Under the pieces are notes generated by a model that saw nothing but the letters and a program-made list of their open reading frames with translations, made no database searches and was not told the origin of the DNA. This document shows, one piece after another, positions 5,388 to 8,752 of a stretch of 8,752 nt of DNA. Within the stretch, counting starts at the first letter, position 1; each line of letters starts with the position of its first letter. The DNA is from VFKI01 sp033762075 (GTDB taxonomy: Bacteria > Pseudomonadota > Gammaproteobacteria > DSM-16500), in NCBI GenBank assembly GCA_033762075.1, contig JANRLY010000026.1, positions 1 to 8,752 on the forward strand. The letters are read 5' to 3'. Position numbers and translations under genes: made by a program.

Positions 5388-6297
5388 GGTTTTTATCCTG
5401 TAACAAGGGAAATCCAACTGCTTCACGTGCAGCATAATAACTTGTTGCTACTCGCGCTGTTAGACGACGAATTTTGAGAATGTATTGTTGACGTTCAGTC
5501 ACAGAAATCGCGCGACGTGCATCGAGCAAATTAAATGTGTGCGATGCTTTCATCGCCATTTCATATGCAGGTAAAGGTAAATTAAGTTCTGCTAAACGCA
5601 AACTTTCTTTTTCGAAAAGATCAAATTGACGAAATAAAAAATCAATATCAGCGACTTCAAAATTAAATGTCGACATTTCGACTTCGTTTTGATGAAAGAC
5701 ATCGCCATACGTCACAATAGAGTTGCCCGTACGACTCCAAACAATATCGTAAATATTGTCGACACCCTGTAAAGGCATCGCGAGGCGTTCAAGACCGTAA
5801 GTAATTTCACCTGTCACAGGTTTACATTCGAGTCCACCGACTTGTTGAAAATAGGTAAATTGTGTCACTTCCATGCCATTCAACCACACTTCCCAACCTA
5901 AACCCCATGCGCCTAATGTTGGTGCTTCCCAATTGTCTTCAACAAAACGAATATCATCCGTCAAAGGGTCAATGCCCAAAATACGCAGAGAATTTAAATA
6001 TTTTTCTTGGATGTCATCGGGCGATGGTTTTAACACCACTTGAAATTGATAGTAATGTTGTACACGATTGGGATTTTCGCCGTAACGACCGTCTGTTGGT
6101 CGACGACTCGGTTGCACATAAGCGGCACGCCAAGGCTCTGGACCAATCGCGCGCAAAAATGTTGCGGGGTGAAATGTACCCGCACCAACTTCCATATCAA
6201 ATGGCTGAATGATCACACAACCTTGTTCTGACCAAAAAGCTTGTAGCGCGGCAATCATGCCGGAAAACGTTGTGACATCGTAAGGATATTTTTTCAT
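5374..6297 (-). CDS. glyQ: Glycine--tRNA ligase, alpha subunit
   Basis: This is the 307-aa alpha subunit (E. coli GlyQ is 303), a class II aminoacyl-tRNA synthetase catalytic core that activates glycine with ATP. Nearly the whole length is highly conserved: QPFDMEVGAGTFHPATFLR (about 33-51), AAYVQPSRRPTDGRYGENPN (motif 2 area), EDNWEAPTLGAWGLGWEVW, VTQFTYFQQVGGLECKPV and motif 3 GEITYGLERLAM. SHTFNLLDARRAISVTERQ lies near the end. The start at 6297 (MKKYPYDVTTF) matches the family; the open frame continues 68 codons upstream, but that part runs through the promoter region and is not protein-like. The Shine-Dalgarno is weak (GTGGA about 10 bases upstream). It is the first gene of the minus-strand operon and diverges from prlC. 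Confidence 0.98.
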   Translation of the reverse strand: MKKYPYDVTTFSGMIAALQAFWSEQGCVIIQPFDMEVGAGTFHPATFLRAIGPEPWRAAYVQPSRRPTDGRYGENPNRVQHYYQFQVVLKPSPDDIQEKYLNSLRILGIDPLTDDIRFVEDNWEAPTLGAWGLGWEVWLNGMEVTQFTYFQQVGGLECKPVTGEITYGLERLAMPLQGVDNIYDIVWSRTGNSIVTYGDVFHQNEVEMSTFNFEVADIDFLFRQFDLFEKESLRLAELNLPLPAYEMAMKASHTFNLLDARRAISVTERQQYILKIRRLTARVATSYYAAREAVGFPLLQDKNHAAS

Positions 6298-6309
6298 GAT
6301 TTTGAGATC

Positions 6310-6346
6310 CACTCTGGATCGAGGATTATATACCTCTAATAGAGTG
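6310..6346. promoter_or_regulatory. Two-step dyad centred on the glyQ -10 box
   Basis: cactct (6310-6315) is the inverse of agagtg (6341-6346), and nested inside are gagg (6321-6324) and cctc (6333-6336). Both pairs centre at about 6328, on the TATAAT. Because the start site would lie inside it, the full dyad is not transcribed from this promoter, so a protein-binding operator is likelier than an RNA hairpin. It could also be chance; no known operator consensus is recognised. Confidence 0.3.
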
Positions 6347-6353
6347 AATTGAA
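6325..6353 (-). promoter_or_regulatory. Candidate operon promoter upstream of glyQ
   Basis: On the minus strand a perfect TATAAT (6330-6325) stands 17 bases after TTCAAT (6353-6348), a poor -35 box. Initiation would fall near 6318, giving a leader of about 21 nt before the glyQ ATG. The -10 is convincing and the -35 is not, so an activator may assist. This would drive glyQ-glyS-gmhB-plsC-esterase. Confidence 0.5.
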
Positions 6354-6384
6354 TCCTCAGTCGCAGAAATCGTGGATTTTTTAG

Positions 6385-6390
6385 TATAAT
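6385..6390 (+). promoter_or_regulatory. Candidate -10 box of prlC
   Basis: A perfect TATAAT lies at 6385-6390. No good -35 sits 16-18 bases before it (sequence around cgcaga). A start near 6397 would give a leader of about 95 nt, which holds a short hairpin (aatcg 6410-6414 / cgatt 6422-6426) and a tacatg direct repeat (6391-6396, 6399-6404). A second weak -10, TATGAT at 6455-6460, would give a leader of about 25 nt. I cannot decide between them. Confidence 0.4.
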
Positions 6391-6455
6391 TACATGGTTA
6401 CATGAAAAAAATCGAAAAATACGATTCCTAATTCTCTGGTCCCCTAAAATTCTGT

Positions 6456-6470
6456 ATGATGTTTCATCAT
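6456..6470. repeat. Short perfect inverted repeat in the prlC leader
   Basis: ATGATG (6456-6461) and CATCAT (6465-6470) flank a 3-base spacer, ttt. It lies 21 bases before the prlC ATG and just before the Shine-Dalgarno, so it might be a small operator or a weak leader hairpin. Its two ATGs are in frame with prlC, but they lack a ribosome binding site and would add 12 non-conserved residues. Confidence 0.35.
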
Positions 6471-6491
6471 TCACTGCGAAAAGAGAAGAGC

Positions 6492-8531
6492 ATGCAAACA
6501 ACCGTTCAACAAGACGTCTCCCAATTTCCGCGCTTTAGCGAAATCAAACCCGAAAGCTTCGAAACCCGCTTGAGCGACTTACTGAGTGCACAAGAAAGAT
6601 CACTCAATCAACTACTCGAGCAAAAGCATTTCACGTGGGAAAATCTCATGCAACCGCTCGCGATGATGAGCATGGAGCTGCATAACCTATGGTCACCTTT
6701 TTCGCATTTACATGCCGTCAAAGAATCTGATGCTTTGCGCGCTGCGTATAACGTGTGTCTTGCCAAACTCACACAACATCAAATTGAATTTATGCACAAT
6801 GAAAAATTGCATCAGGCTGTCAAATCGATTTCAGAGAGCAAAGGATTTGCTGCCCTCGATCTTCCACAAAAAAAAGTCATTGAAGATTTACTAACAGATC
6901 TTCATTTATCGGGAAGCGATCTCCCTCCGCACGAAAAAAAGGAATTCGCTGAGCTCGAAAAACAACTCAGTCAACTCACCACACAATTTGAAGAAAATAT
7001 TTTAGATGCCACAGATCATTTTAAATTTCATATCACAAATGAAAAACGTTTACGCGGATTACCAAAACAAACCATCGAACTCGCTGCGCAATGCGCTAAA
7101 CGGCACAATCAAACTGGCTGGTTATTAACATTAGATGCACCGTGTTATGTTGCCGTGATGCAGCATGCAGAAGATCGAGATTTACGTCAACACATCTATA
7201 AAGCTTATGTCACGCGCGCATCTGATCAAGGCCCAACGGCAGGAGAGTTTGATAACTCTCAAGTCATGAAAAAAATCATGAATGTTCGTCATCACATGGC
7301 AAAATTACTAGGCTTCAAAAATTATGCTGACTACGTTTTAACAAAGCGCATGGCAAAAACAACCACAGAAGTTTTTACATTCCTTCATAATCTTGCTAAA
7401 CGTACTAAACCATTCGCAGAAGAAGAAATGCTTGAACTACGCGAATTTGCGCGTGATTTCGAAGACCGCGACTCATTAGAAGCCTGGGACATTGCCTATT
7501 ACAGTGAGAAATTGCGCCAAAAACATTTTGTTTTTTCACACGAAGAGTTGCGCCCATGGTTTGTCGCCGAAAAAGTTGTCGATGGCATGTTTCAATTCAT
7601 TCAAAAATTATTGGGCATCACCATCACCGAACAAAAAAATCCCGATGTTTGGGATCCGACTGTCAGATTCTTTGTGATTCACGATGCTAGCAAACATTTA
7701 CGCGGTTATTTTTACACTGATCTTTACGCACGCCCACACAAACGTTCAGGCGCATGGATGGATGATTGCAGAGAACGTCAAATCCGCACCGATAAAACTT
7801 TGCAATATCCTGTCGCCTTTTTAAATTGTAATTTTACGCCACCTATTGATCAGCAGCCTTCTTTATTAACACACGAAGAAGTACAAACTTTATTTCATGA
7901 ATTTGGTCATTGCTTGCATCACTTGCTCACCCAGGTGAATGAAGCTGCAGTCGCAGGTATTCATGGTGTGCCGTGGGATGCCGTGGAGTTTCCCAGCCAA
8001 CTTTTTGAAAACTGGTGTTGGCATTGGGATACCATTCAAATGATTTCTTCACACGTGAAAACCGGTGAACCGCTGCCAATGGAATTATTTCAAAAATTAG
8101 TGGCCGCGAAAAACTTTCAATCCGCGATGCAAATGGCAAGACAATTGCAATTTGCTTTGTTTGATTTTCGCTTACACACGGAATGGGATGCCACAAAATC
8201 TAATCAAATTCAAACGATTTTAGATGAAGTACGCAGCGAAATTTCTGTTACGCCAACACCACAATTTAATCGCTTCCAACATAGTTTTTCGCATATTTTT
8301 GCGGGAGGCTATGCAGCAGGTTATTATAGTTATAAATGGGCTGAAGTTTTGTCGAGTGATGCTTTTTCTTTATTTGAAGAAAAAGGCATTTTCAATCCTG
8401 AGGTCGGGCAATCTTTGTTAAACAACATTCTCGAACAAGGCGGCGTCGTCGATCCTATGACATTATTCATCGCATTTCGCGGACGCCCACCCACAGTGGA
8501 TGCTTTATTGCGGCATTGTGGGTTGACATGA
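6492..8531 (+). CDS. prlC: Oligopeptidase A, M3-family zinc metallopeptidase
   Basis: This 679-aa cytoplasmic zinc peptidase (E. coli PrlC/OpdA is 680) degrades short peptides, including cleaved signal peptides, downstream of the larger proteases. The catalytic motif is FHEFGHCLHH: zinc ligands His469 and His473, catalytic Glu470. The third ligand is in the downstream helix DAVEFPSQLFENW (Glu499 by my count, about 26 residues after His473). The M3 substrate-side motifs GIHGVPWDAVEFPSQ and the glycine/tyrosine hinge FAGGYAAGYYSYKWAEVLSSDAF (about 603-625) are intact. The long helical N-terminal region is also typical. The start at 6492 (MQTTVQQDV) is chosen because AGAGAAGAG immediately precedes it and the length then matches the family; an in-frame ATG at 6456 lacks a Shine-Dalgarno. 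No neighbour is co-directional within the window, so it seems to be transcribed alone from the divergent region with glyQ. Confidence 0.97.
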   Translation: MQTTVQQDVSQFPRFSEIKPESFETRLSDLLSAQERSLNQLLEQKHFTWENLMQPLAMMSMELHNLWSPFSHLHAVKESDALRAAYNVCLAKLTQHQIEFMHNEKLHQAVKSISESKGFAALDLPQKKVIEDLLTDLHLSGSDLPPHEKKEFAELEKQLSQLTTQFEENILDATDHFKFHITNEKRLRGLPKQTIELAAQCAKRHNQTGWLLTLDAPCYVAVMQHAEDRDLRQHIYKAYVTRASDQGPTAGEFDNSQVMKKIMNVRHHMAKLLGFKNYADYVLTKRMAKTTTEVFTFLHNLAKRTKPFAEEEMLELREFARDFEDRDSLEAWDIAYYSEKLRQKHFVFSHEELRPWFVAEKVVDGMFQFIQKLLGITITEQKNPDVWDPTVRFFVIHDASKHLRGYFYTDLYARPHKRSGAWMDDCRERQIRTDKTLQYPVAFLNCNFTPPIDQQPSLLTHEEVQTLFHEFGHCLHHLLTQVNEAAVAGIHGVPWDAVEFPSQLFENWCWHWDTIQMISSHVKTGEPLPMELFQKLVAAKNFQSAMQMARQLQFALFDFRLHTEWDATKSNQIQTILDEVRSEISVTPTPQFNRFQHSFSHIFAGGYAAGYYSYKWAEVLSSDAFSLFEEKGIFNPEVGQSLLNNILEQGGVVDPMTLFIAFRGRPPTVDALLRHCGLT

Positions 8532-8577
8532 AAAAATTGATTCCCGCCTCAGCGCACTAGCATCCGGTAAAACGGTA

Positions 8578-8751
8578 TCATAATTGTACATCCTCCTGAC
8601 GCCTTAAGAAGCGGTAGATAGGAGGAATGTAATTTTTAAATTTAGGAGCTACGACACATAAACTGCATCTAATCCATACTAGAACCAGTTGTAATCTTCG
8701 ATTATCACCTGAATTATCTTTATAGAGTTGGGCAAGTACATAAGCAATTAT
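8578..8751 (-). CDS. Possible 3' end of a convergent gene, cut by the window edge
   Basis: A minus-strand frame is open from the window end to TGA at 8580-8578, 57 codons without an internal ATG. Part of it reads YVLAQLYKDNSGDNRR and the end is PPIYRFLRRQEDVQL. Its composition is plausible for protein, but the length is short enough to arise by chance and no family is recognised. If real, it converges on prlC with 46 bases between the two stops, and the inverted repeat at 8587-8631 would lie inside its last codons. Confidence 0.3.
   Translation of the reverse strand: MIAYVLAQLYKDNSGDNRRLQLVLVWIRCSLCVVAPKFKNYIPPIYRFLRRQEDVQL
8587..8631. terminator. Imperfect inverted repeat downstream of prlC, possible terminator
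   Basis: tacatcctcct (8587-8597) pairs with aggaggaatgta (8620-8631), with one extra a in the right arm. Inside, cgcctt and aagcg (8601-8606, 8609-8613) can extend the fold with one bulged c. On the plus strand it is followed by a short T run (8633-8637), so it could end the prlC transcript about 55-105 bases after the stop. The bulges and short T tract make it weak; a small dispersed palindrome is the alternative. Confidence 0.4.
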
Positions 8752-8752
8752 G

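Noticed and set aside
6441..6450. Sigma32 heat-shock promoter for prlC (ccccta run)
   Set aside because: E. coli prlC is heat-shock linked, so I looked, but the -10 match is partial and no CTTGAA-like -35 lies at the proper distance.
6298..6501. 68-residue N-terminal extension of GlyQ in the open frame
   Set aside because: It crosses the putative promoter and is unlike the family, whose N-terminus aligns with the ATG at 6297.
8528..8560. Ten-codon ORF MKKLIPASAH sharing ATGA with the prlC stop
   Set aside because: The overlap looks like coupling, but ten residues with no following conserved gene is too little to call a gene or even a remnant.

Overview
The window reads as chromosomal DNA of a gammaproteobacterium. 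The evidence is the split two-subunit glycyl-tRNA synthetase (glyQ and glyS), a PrlC/OpdA-type M3 peptidase, and the order glyQ-glyS-gmhB-plsC, which I recall from Pseudomonas (PA0005-PA0009) and relatives. AT-rich codon use and abundant small intergenic repeats would fit a Legionellales-like, possibly host-associated lineage, but that placement is inference. No rRNA, tRNA, CRISPR array or intact transposase was found.

Most of the window is one minus-strand operon read from about 6330 down to 1170: glyQ, glyS, gmhB, plsC and a GDSL/SGNH esterase. Coupling is tight: glyQ/glyS overlap by 14 bp, glyS/gmhB share ATGA, and plsC/esterase overlap by 22 bp. The exception is the gmhB-plsC junction, where a 185-bp element with perfect 34-bp terminal inverted repeats fills almost the whole spacer and appears to supply the plsC ribosome binding site. 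The operon joins glycine-tRNA charging to cell-envelope work: heptose for LPS (gmhB), phosphatidic acid synthesis (plsC) and an acyl-ester hydrolase.

Downstream of the operon (838-1169) lies a GC-rich palindrome that grades into eight 24-bp tandem units. A 190-aa orphan gene (265-837, minus) follows with its own promoter and Shine-Dalgarno. The first 264 bases hold a strong 17-bp hairpin and a doubtful 50-codon ORF.

On the plus strand, prlC (6492-8531) diverges from glyQ across a 194-bp control region that carries a TATAAT box for each direction. After prlC, 221 bases remain, with an imperfect inverted repeat and a minus-strand frame that stays open from the window edge to 8578 and may be the tail of a convergent gene.

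The gene content is mostly conserved housekeeping. I do not see a clearly new defence, mobile or biosynthetic system. The unusual material is the repeats: three unrelated families in under 2.7 kb, one of them placed where it can affect translation of plsC.
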